From Clostridium_AF sediminicola (lineage in GTDB: Bacteria; Bacillota; Clostridia; Clostridiales; Clostridiaceae): DNA of 64,000 nucleotides. This document shows positions 54,163 through 60,672 of the stretch, one piece after another (position 1 is the stretch's first letter; each line of letters begins with the position of its first letter). The position numbers were made by a program, and so were the translations under genes. The DNA lies in the NCBI RefSeq assembly GCF_050402865.1, contig NZ_BAABMF010000001.1:248001-312000 (forward strand), given 5' to 3'. A model generated the notes under the pieces. The model was not told the DNA's origin and searched no databases. It was given only the letters and a program-made list of their open reading frames with translations.

Positions 54163-54189
54163 GTGTTTTTTCTTAAGTTACACATTATT

Positions 54190-54309
54190 TATAAATTGGG
54201 AAGAAAAGAGTTTAGCAATTTATAGTTGACGGTTGACAGTCTACAGTAAAGGTTGATTTTCTTCCAGAAAATCTTTAACTAAGCCTTTATCTGCTTCGCA
54301 GATAAGAAT
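54190..54309. repeat. repeat copy 1: X hairpin, heptad array, two-hairpin module
   Basis: Three parts on the plus strand. First, a degenerate X hairpin (TATAAATTG...CAATTTATA, 54190-54224). Next, a 7-nt periodic stretch (GTTGACG GTTGACA and decayed units, about 54225-54252). Last, module Z (54255-54305), made of GATTTTCT/AGAAAATC and TTATCTGC/GCAGATAA hairpins separated by TTTAACTAAGCC. The same parts recur at 57051-57262 and 59531-59646. The 54120-54363 gap holds only this, a promoter and the permease terminator. Confidence 0.8.
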
Positions 54310-54333
54310 AACTAGTTCGTAATCTATTTCAAA

Positions 54334-54365
54334 GAAGAAAAAAGTAGGAAATCCTACTTTTTTTT
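54334..54365 (-). terminator. intrinsic terminator after the purine permease gene
   Basis: AAAGTAGG/CCTACTTT (54341-54348 with 54353-54360), followed by TTTCTTCTTT on the minus strand, directly at the permease stop. Confidence 0.85.
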
Positions 54366-55734
54366 AATGACCTCCCGTAACAATCAATTTAACAATAAAT
54401 AAAAATGCTAAAACGTACATTATTGGAGAAATTCTTTTTTTATTATCCGTTTCTTTTGTCACAATATTATTAACCGTATTTATTATAACATAAGATAAAA
54501 TTCCTAATGTTAGTCCGTCTCCTATACTATAAGTTAGTGGCATAAGCGCTATTGTAATAAAAGCAGGGACACCCTCTGTTATATCCATAAAATTAACTTT
54601 AACAATGTTCTCCATCATATAAAATCCCACTACAATTAATGCAGGTGCTGTAGCACAACCAGGAATAGCCATAAATATTGGAGCAAAAAACATTGCTAGT
54701 AAAAACAGTATCCCAGTAACTACGGATGTTAATCCAGTTCTTCCACCTTCTGCTACACCAGCAGAACTTTCTACGTATGTAGTTACTGTAGATGTACCCA
54801 TTAAAGCTCCAAAAGTTGTCCCAACAGAATCTACTAACAAAGCTTTTCCTGCATTTTTAACTTTTCCGTTTTCGTCTACCATACCTACCTTTGATGCAAC
54901 ACCAACAAGAGTTCCAACAGTATCAAAAAAATCAACAAATAAAAAAGTAAATATTACTGTTGCGAACATCCACAATTTTTGTGGATCAAATATATATCCT
55001 TTATCAATAGATAATGCTTTAAAAACTATAGGTTTTATTGATTCGTATTTAAAAATTCCATTTGGAAGAAAAATTTGATAACTTTCAGATGCGGTAATTG
55101 GATTTATTAAAGCATACACCCATGCAATAGCTGTACTTGCTAGTATTCCCCATAATATTGAACCTTTTACTTTTCTTTTAGATAAAACTACAATAACAAT
55201 AATACCAATTACAGTAACGATTGTTTTTGGAGAAGTAAAATCTCCTATTCCAACCAATGTCGCATCATTTTTAATAACAATTCCTGCATTTACAAATCCT
55301 ATAAAAGCAATAAATAAACCAATACCTGCTGTCACTGCTAATTTCAAAGTATGTGGTATAGCATTCACCACTGCTTCTCTTACTTTAGTTAAGGATAAAA
55401 TTATAAAAATAACACCTTCTACTAGAACTGCTGCAAGCGCTACCTCCCACGGTATTTGTTTATCTAACACTACCGTATATGCAAAAAAAGCATTTAGTCC
55501 CATTCCTGAAGCTAGTGCAAAGGGTAAATTTGCATATATCCCCATAAGTATCGTAGTGAAGCCTGCTGTTAAACAAGTTGCTGTAAGGACAGCTCCTTTA
55601 GGCATCCCAGTTACTTCTAAAAAATTAGGATTTACAGCAATTATGTATGCCATAGCCAAAAAAGTTGTAATTCCTGCAATTACTTCCTTTCTTACGTTTG
55701 TTCCATTTTCGTGTAATTTAAAAAATCTGTCCAT
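54364..55734 (-). CDS. pbuG: NCS2-type guanine/hypoxanthine permease
   Basis: Twelve-span purine-base transporter of the AzgA/PbuG branch. The 456-residue protein has EVIAGITTFLAMAYIIAVNP at the start, LASGMGLNAFFAYTVV, FLFVDFFDTVGTLVGVA, and TVTTYVESSAGVAEGGRTGL, all typical of this branch. The ATG at 55734 is 6 nt after AGGGGG; a GTG 27 nt upstream lies inside the regulatory hairpin. A guanine-type riboswitch precedes it, which supports guanine/hypoxanthine as substrate. It is a single-gene unit. Confidence 0.93.
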   Translation of the reverse strand: MDRFFKLHENGTNVRKEVIAGITTFLAMAYIIAVNPNFLEVTGMPKGAVLTATCLTAGFTTILMGIYANLPFALASGMGLNAFFAYTVVLDKQIPWEVALAAVLVEGVIFIILSLTKVREAVVNAIPHTLKLAVTAGIGLFIAFIGFVNAGIVIKNDATLVGIGDFTSPKTIVTVIGIIVIVVLSKRKVKGSILWGILASTAIAWVYALINPITASESYQIFLPNGIFKYESIKPIVFKALSIDKGYIFDPQKLWMFATVIFTFLFVDFFDTVGTLVGVASKVGMVDENGKVKNAGKALLVDSVGTTFGALMGTSTVTTYVESSAGVAEGGRTGLTSVVTGILFLLAMFFAPIFMAIPGCATAPALIVVGFYMMENIVKVNFMDITEGVPAFITIALMPLTYSIGDGLTLGILSYVIINTVNNIVTKETDNKKRISPIMYVLAFLFIVKLIVTGGH

Positions 55735-55757
55735 ATGTTTCCCCCTAAATAATTTTA

Positions 55758-55884
55758 CCACTAAAACTTACCTACAAAGTAAGTCATAGTGGTATAGGAA
55801 ACATCTACAACTTACTCGTAGTCAGATATTTTTGGTATCTGGTAGATACTTCTGAACCATATTATCAGAATTATACGAGTTAGT
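55758..55884 (-). promoter_or_regulatory. guanine-type purine riboswitch controlling the permease
   Basis: The aptamer lies at 55811-55884. P1 pairs ACTCGTA with TACGAGT (55874-55880 with 55814-55820), and the core shows TATAATTCTGATAATATGG, TTCAGAAGTATCTACC and GACTACGAG. The C in GACTACG is the guanine-specifying position (adenine types have U). The platform has a hairpin at 55758-55792 (CCACTA/TAGTGG and ACTTAC/GTAAGT). Its ACTTACT strand (55778-55784) can instead pair with AGTAAGT at 55810-55816, next to P1. Ligand binding should thus favour the terminator-like hairpin. The following T tract is poor, so control may be partly translational. Confidence 0.92.
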
Positions 55885-55900
55885 GATTTTCAACTATGCT

Positions 55901-55929
55901 ATAGTATCAAAATTATAATTCTATGTCAA
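55901..55929 (-). promoter_or_regulatory. sigma-A promoter of the riboswitch-permease unit
   Basis: A consensus TTGACA (55924-55929) and TACTAT (55901-55906), 17 nt apart on the minus strand. The predicted start near 55894 is 10 nt before the aptamer. Confidence 0.8.
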
Positions 55930-55940
55930 ATTTTATTAAA

Positions 55941-56930
55941 TTATATACTATACATACCCTTTTCAAATATTTTTTTAATCTCTTTATATGCATTTGTTAT
56001 GCCTAATGCTAGCATTAATTTAATCCTTGCCTTTTGTCCAGGTAAGTTATTACCAAAAATCACTCCAATATTTCTCAAATCGCTTCCGCCACCACTATAG
56101 CCATAACTATCAAGAACCCTGCCCATAAAACATCTAGTAACCAGAATCAATACAACCCCTTTTTCTATAGCCCTTTTTATACCTGGAATCATATCAGGAG
56201 GAACGTTACCTCTCCCTAATCCCTCTATGACAATCCCCTTAGTTCCTTTTTCTACCATAAAATCAATTATACTTGAATCCATTCCTGCTACACATTTTAT
56301 TAGTTCTACATTTTTTTCAATATTCTCAGTTAAAATATGTTCATTCTGAAGAATAGTTCGATAAAAAATGACTTTATTATTATCAACAATTCCAATAGGG
56401 CCAAATTCTGGACTTTGAAAAGTATTTAAATGCATTGAATGGACTTTCGTAACTTCTTGTGCCGCATTCAACTCATCATTCATACAGACAATAACTCCTT
56501 TTCCCCTTGCCTCATCAGATATAGCTGTACAAATTGATGCTGCTAAATTTGCCGGACCATCATACCCTAATTCAGAACTATTTCTCATAGCACCAGTAAC
56601 TATAATTGGTTTGGTAGTCTTTACATTTAGGTCTAGAAAATATGCAGTCTCCTCTAAAGTATCAGTACCATGAGTTATAACAATACCATCTATATCATCT
56701 TTTTGTATTATTTTTTTTACAAAACAGGAAAGCTCAAGCATTTTTTTAGGAGTAACATGTGGTCCAGGAAGATTGGAAAAATTATAATTTTTTATCTTTG
56801 CATATTTTTCAATTCCTATAACCATATTCATTATCTCTTCCCCTGTTAAAGAAGGAACAGCCGCTTGAAGTCTCGGATCTATTTTCATAGATATTGTGCC
56901 TCCATTAAATACAACACCTATTTTTTTCAA
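55941..56930 (-). CDS. ansA: L-asparaginase
   Basis: Hydrolyses asparagine to aspartate and ammonia. The 329-residue protein has both catalytic triad regions: VVFNGGTISM near the N-terminus and VITHGTDTLEETAYFL (about residues 85-100). GAMRNSSELGYDGPANL follows. There is no signal peptide, so it is cytoplasmic. It starts with TTG at 56930, 8 nt after GAGGGG. The only strong promoter upstream is at 57373-57401, implying a leader of about 435 nt that contains repeat copy 2. Confidence 0.92.
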   Translation of the reverse strand: MKKIGVVFNGGTISMKIDPRLQAAVPSLTGEEIMNMVIGIEKYAKIKNYNFSNLPGPHVTPKKMLELSCFVKKIIQKDDIDGIVITHGTDTLEETAYFLDLNVKTTKPIIVTGAMRNSSELGYDGPANLAASICTAISDEARGKGVIVCMNDELNAAQEVTKVHSMHLNTFQSPEFGPIGIVDNNKVIFYRTILQNEHILTENIEKNVELIKCVAGMDSSIIDFMVEKGTKGIVIEGLGRGNVPPDMIPGIKRAIEKGVVLILVTRCFMGRVLDSYGYSGGGSDLRNIGVIFGNNLPGQKARIKLMLALGITNAYKEIKKIFEKGMYSI

Positions 56931-57050
56931 ATTAATTCCCCTCTCTTTATAATTAAGTATAAATTTACTTTGATAATAATTTATGTATTTAAATAACTTT
57001 AGTAGTGATTACTTTTTTACGTAATTTAAATAAAAGACAAAATAAATCAG

Positions 57051-57262
57051 TGACAAGTTTATGATGATTTTCTTGCAGAAAATCTTTAACTAAGCCTTTA
57101 TCATCTTCGATGATTGAATAATGTGATCTTGCTACGCAAAAGGATTTTTTTTATTTTTTATTTAATTAAGAGCTTTCGTTTACGAAAGGTATCCATAACT
57201 TGTCACTTATAACTTGTAACTTGTCACTATAAATTGCGAAGCGCTTTTCTTCGCAATTTATA
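57051..57262. repeat. repeat copy 2: two-hairpin module plus inverted 116-bp unit
   Basis: 57066-57114 is module Z in the same orientation as copy 1: identical over 36 of 37 nt, then an ATCATC/GATGAT hairpin in place of TTATCTGC/GCAGATAA. 57147-57262 is the reverse complement of 59531-59646 with only 3 differences. It contains a CTTTCG/CGAAAG hairpin, a heptad array (AACTTGT and CACTTAT units), and the X hairpin TATAAATTGCGAAG/CTTCGCAATTTATA (57228-57241 with 57249-57262). The gap 56931-57600 holds this repeat, one promoter and one terminator, and no convincing gene. Confidence 0.88.
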
Positions 57263-57372
57263 AGTATTGTATCCGTACAATTTAATCAATACTCACTTAA
57301 AACATGATCTAATAATAAATAGTATATGTATAACATTCTCATCATATTTCAATTTTCCAGTTTCTTAGTTGA

Positions 57373-57401
57373 ATTATATGATTATACAAAAAAACTGTCA
57401 A
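57373..57401 (-). promoter_or_regulatory. perfect-consensus sigma-A promoter upstream of asparaginase
   Basis: TTGACA (57396-57401), 17 nt, TATAAT (57373-57378) on the minus strand: both hexamers and spacing are consensus. The first annotated gene downstream is the asparaginase at 56930. The transcript would therefore start with a roughly 435-nt leader carrying repeat copy 2, unless a small RNA is made instead. Confidence 0.8.
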
Positions 57402-57552
57402 TGAAAGCAAGAATAATTAAATTTAGATAAATTATAAATATAGAATATATATTCAATATTTTTTGCGAAATATATAAATTATAAGAATAATTTAAAATAT
57501 ATTTTGCTTATATATTATTTTTGTGTTTAGAATTAACAAATTCACTTCACAT

Positions 57553-57585
57553 ACAAACAAAAGATGGAGATTTCTAATCTCCATC
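57553..57585 (-). terminator. intrinsic terminator after the holin-like gene
   Basis: A 10-bp stem (57563-57572 with 57576-57585) with a 3-nt loop, followed by TTTTGTTTG on the minus strand, 15 nt after the stop. Confidence 0.88.
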
Positions 57586-57600
57586 AAGTTCTTATATTAT

Positions 57601-57828
57601 CTAGCCATCTTTTTCAGTAAAATTTTCTTTTTCAGTGTTCTTTTCATTCAAGTAACCTTTACCATTTTGTGGATTATTAATAATACCTGCTAATACTAAA
57701 ATCCCTAATAGAGAGTTAATAATCTCGTTATAGTTTCCTGGCATTATTTTAAAACCAAATGCTTCTAGAATTAATGGTATAAAAGCAGCAATTGATACCC
57801 ACAACCCGTAGTTTTTAAACCTGTCCAT
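57601..57828 (-). CDS. small phage-holin-like membrane protein next to spoIVA
   Basis: A 75-residue protein resembling phi-LC3-type phage holins. It has an aromatic N-terminus (MDRFKNYGLWVSI), a first hydrophobic span (WVSIAAFIPLILEAFGFKI), a polar turn, a second span (INSLLGILVLAGIINNP), and a charged Lys/Glu/Asn-rich tail. The II-NNP-x-N-GKG segment mirrors the holin motif GIV-DPTTKG. No endolysin or other phage gene is nearby. The ATG is 7 nt after AAGGGG. It follows spoIVA beyond a terminator and has its own terminator. A sporulation-related or domesticated role is inference only. Confidence 0.75.
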   Translation of the reverse strand: MDRFKNYGLWVSIAAFIPLILEAFGFKIMPGNYNEIINSLLGILVLAGIINNPQNGKGYLNEKNTEKENFTEKDG

Positions 57829-57873
57829 AACGTCGCCCCTTATTAATATATATCATATAAGGAGTCATTGTTA

Positions 57874-57907
57874 CAAAAATCCGTCATTCTATCTATGAAT
57901 GACGGAT
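57874..57907 (-). terminator. intrinsic terminator after spoIVA
   Basis: An 11-bp perfect stem (57879-57889 with 57897-57907) with a 7-nt loop, followed by TTTTTGT on the minus strand. It separates spoIVA from the holin-like gene. Confidence 0.9.
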
Positions 57908-57927
57908 AAGAATTTTAATATTTATTA

Positions 57928-59406
57928 TTATAGTATAATACAAATTAATCCACCATTGCCTTCATTGATTATTTTTTCTAATGTTTTCTGGATTTTTGAT
58001 TGAACGTCATCTGGCATTTTATATAATTTATTTTGCAAACCATCTTTTACCAATACCTCTAATGATTTGCCAAACATATTACTTTCCCAAATTTTTGATG
58101 GATTATTTTCAAATTGATCTAATAATGATCTAACCAATTCTTCACTTTCTGTCTCCGTACCCATAATAGGTGAAATTTCAGTTTCAATATTAGCTCTAAT
58201 AAAGTGTAGACTAGGTGCACTTGCTTTCAATTTTACACCATATCTTGTACCTTGTTTAACTATTTCTGGTTCCTCTAATCTCATTTCTTTTAACTGTGGT
58301 GCTACTAGACCATATCCTCTTTCTTTTACATCTACCAAAGCTGATGATACCTTATCATATTCAATTTTAGCACTATTTAAGGTTCTAATGATATTGAGAA
58401 GTTCACTCTCACTTTTTATTTCTTCATCACAAACCTCACTTAAAATTTTATAGAACAAATCTTTTTTTGGATTCAAATTTAAGCATGCAGTACCTTCACC
58501 CATATTTATCTCATCCAAAGAAGAATTATCTAAAAAATCAATGGCAGAAAATTTATTTACAAAATCCGTAACATCCCTAACTTTATAAACATTTTTGCAC
58601 ATGTCTTTTATTAAATCCATGAAATCAGCTTTTAACCAATGCTTTACATCAAGTTTTTCAATCCATTCAGGCATGTTTATGTTTATTTCCCTTACAGGAA
58701 ATTCTTTCAAAATTCTTTGGAATACATTTGTGATATCATTTTGACGCATATTAGCTACATTGATGATTTGTACTGGCACATTATATTTCTCTTCCATATT
58801 ATTCTTTAATTCTAAAGTTGATTCACTCTCTGGATTTGATGAATTTAATACCATAATAAATGGTTTATCAATTGACTTTAGTTCATTTACAACTCTTTCT
58901 TCAGCCTCGATATATTCCTGTCTTGTAATATCAGTTATTGACCCATCTGTTGTAACTAATAAGCCTATAGTAGAATGCTCATTAATTACTTTTTTTGTCC
59001 CTATTTCAGCAGCCTCTTCAAAAGGAATTTCATAGTCATACCAAGGAGTAGTAACCATTTTAGCTTGATCTCCTTCAGTATAACCTAAAGCCCCTTTTAC
59101 AATATAACCTACGCAATCAACCATCCTTACCTTAAATTTAGTTTTATCGCTTATATCTATTTCAACTGCTTCATTAGGTACAAATTTTGGTTCTGTTGTA
59201 TGAATGGATTTTCCAGAAGCGCTTTGTGGTAACTCATCCTTTGCCCTTTCTTGCTTATAAGTATTATCAATATTTGGAATAACCATCAATTCCATAAACC
59301 TTTTGATAAAGGTTGATTTACCAGTTCTAACCGGACCTACCACCCCAACATATATATCCCCTTGAGTTCTTTCCGCAATATCTTCATATATATCATAGTT
59401 TTCCAA
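57928..59406 (-). CDS. spoIVA: stage IV sporulation protein A (spore coat ATPase)
   Basis: ATP-driven polymer that forms the base layer of the spore coat on the forespore surface. The 492-residue protein begins MENYDIYEDIAERTQGDIYV, with Walker A GPVRTGKST at about residues 24-32. TTPWYDYEIPFEEAAEIGTK and the C-terminal GNGGLICIIL, needed for membrane targeting in B. subtilis, are present. It starts with TTG at 59406, 7 nt after GGGAGGG. The leader (59407-59530) is AT-rich; a GTATATT...GTATATAT pair could be a sigma-E promoter but is weak. Confidence 0.97.
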   Translation of the reverse strand: MENYDIYEDIAERTQGDIYVGVVGPVRTGKSTFIKRFMELMVIPNIDNTYKQERAKDELPQSASGKSIHTTEPKFVPNEAVEIDISDKTKFKVRMVDCVGYIVKGALGYTEGDQAKMVTTPWYDYEIPFEEAAEIGTKKVINEHSTIGLLVTTDGSITDITRQEYIEAEERVVNELKSIDKPFIMVLNSSNPESESTLELKNNMEEKYNVPVQIINVANMRQNDITNVFQRILKEFPVREININMPEWIEKLDVKHWLKADFMDLIKDMCKNVYKVRDVTDFVNKFSAIDFLDNSSLDEINMGEGTACLNLNPKKDLFYKILSEVCDEEIKSESELLNIIRTLNSAKIEYDKVSSALVDVKERGYGLVAPQLKEMRLEEPEIVKQGTRYGVKLKASAPSLHFIRANIETEISPIMGTETESEELVRSLLDQFENNPSKIWESNMFGKSLEVLVKDGLQNKLYKMPDDVQSKIQKTLEKIINEGNGGLICIIL

Positions 59407-59530
59407 TATTGTACCCTCCCAGTACTTATTATTAACAATATATATATACTACTAAATAAGAAAAATATACCTAAAAGATATTTTTAATTTGTTAAATAGA
59501 TATTCATTAGAATGATAAAAGGGTAATATT

Positions 59531-59646
59531 TATAAATTGCGAAGAAAAGAGCTTCGCAATTTATAGTGACAAGTTACAAGTGATAAGTGATAAGTTATGG
59601 ATACCTTTCGTAAACGAAAGCTCTTAATTAAATAAAAAATAAAAAA
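59531..59646. repeat. repeat copy 3: inverted partner of the unit at 57147-57262
   Basis: Reading plus: X hairpin TATAAATTGCGAAG/CTTCGCAATTTATA (59531-59544 with 59552-59565), then heptad units GTGACAA, GTTACAA, GTGATAA, GTGATAA and GTTATGG. Then come a CTTTCG/CGAAAG hairpin and an A-rich end that merges with the gpsA terminator. It matches the reverse complement of 57147-57262 with 3 differences and no indels. It also encodes a 12-codon frame (59597-59635, MDTFRKRKLLIK) conserved in both copies but without a ribosome site. Confidence 0.9.
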
Positions 59647-59670
59647 GCTTTCCGCATTGCGAAAAGCTTT
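59644..59670 (-). terminator. intrinsic terminator after gpsA
   Basis: A 12-bp stem (59644-59655 with 59659-59670) with a 3-nt loop, followed by TTTTTTATTTTTT on the minus strand. The T tract overlaps the end of repeat copy 3. Confidence 0.9.
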
Positions 59671-59672
59671 TT

Positions 59673-60671
59673 TTATTCATTTATTTCATGTTTCTTTTCT
59701 CTAGTCATTAGCTCATAAACTGCATATTTAGGTTCTTTTTCATTAAACAGAACATTGTATAATGCATCTGTAATAGGCATAGATACCTCTAACTCTTCTT
59801 TTAACTTATAAAAGGCTCTGCATGCTTTTATTCCTTCTACAACCATACCAACCTCTTCTATCGCCTTTTCATAAGAAGCTCCTTTTCCAATAAGTATACC
59901 GGCTCTTCTATTCCTACTATGCATACTAGTACATGTAACAATCAAATCCCCAATTCCTGTTAAACCTGAAAAAGTTTCTTTTTTACCGCCTAGTTTTTCG
60001 CCAATTCTTTTAATTTCACTTATACCCCGTGTCATTAAGGCAGCTTTAGTATTATCTCCAAAACCTATTCCGTCAGAGACACCAGCAGCTAAAGCAATAA
60101 TATTTTTTACTGCTGCACCAATCTCAACACCGATTATATCATCATTTGTATATACTCTTAATTTACTTGTAGTAAAAATTTCTTGAATATACATAGCATA
60201 TGCATTATTCTTAGATGCAGCAACAAGCGTAGTCGGCAAGTCCTGGGCTACCTCTTCAGCATGGCTAGGACCCGATAAAACTACAACTGGATTTGCAGGC
60301 AATTCGTCTTCTACAATTTCAGATAATCTTTTATGAGTACCTTCTTCTATACCTTTTGCTATATTCACTATTATCTGGTAATCATGAGTAAAAGGTTTCA
60401 ATTTACAGCAAACTTCTCTTATCGCATGAGAAGGAATAGCCAATACTATAATTTTACTATCTTCAATAGCTTCGTGGATATCACATGTAGCATAAATATT
60501 TGAAGGTAAAATAACATTAGGCAAATATTTAATATTTTCTTTTTTAATATTAATATCATCTATAGTATGTGGGCTTCTGTCCCACATTTTTATATCATAT
60601 CCCTTTTTTGATAATGTCACTGCTAAAGCTGTTCCAAAACTACCCGCCCCAATAAAAGTGATTTTTTCCAT
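59673..60671 (-). CDS. gpsA: glycerol-3-phosphate dehydrogenase [NAD(P)+]
   Basis: Makes sn-glycerol-3-phosphate for phospholipids. The 332-residue protein begins MEKITFIGAGSFGTALAVTL (NAD site) and has VLSGPSHAEEVA, EIGAAVKNIIALAAGVSDG with the catalytic Lys, and FSGLTGIGDLIVTCTS. The ATG at 60671 lies 1 nt after the der stop and follows AGAAAGGAAAG; longer readings run into der. plsY, which often sits between der and gpsA, is absent here. Confidence 0.97.
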   Translation of the reverse strand: MEKITFIGAGSFGTALAVTLSKKGYDIKMWDRSPHTIDDINIKKENIKYLPNVILPSNIYATCDIHEAIEDSKIIVLAIPSHAIREVCCKLKPFTHDYQIIVNIAKGIEEGTHKRLSEIVEDELPANPVVVLSGPSHAEEVAQDLPTTLVAASKNNAYAMYIQEIFTTSKLRVYTNDDIIGVEIGAAVKNIIALAAGVSDGIGFGDNTKAALMTRGISEIKRIGEKLGGKKETFSGLTGIGDLIVTCTSMHSRNRRAGILIGKGASYEKAIEEVGMVVEGIKACRAFYKLKEELEVSMPITDALYNVLFNEKEPKYAVYELMTREKKHEINE

Positions 60672-60672
60672 T

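Noticed and set aside
59440..59490. Sigma-E promoter for spoIVA
   Set aside because: GTATATT and GTATATAT are suitably spaced, but the -10 fits the consensus poorly and the region is nearly all A/T.
59566..59600. Short CRISPR-like array
   Set aside because: The 7-nt units run directly into each other with no spacers, and no cas genes are present.
57147..59646. Composite transposon carrying spoIVA
   Set aside because: Inverted repeats flank the segment, but there is no transposase, no long terminal element and no visible target duplication; only the repeats themselves are reported.
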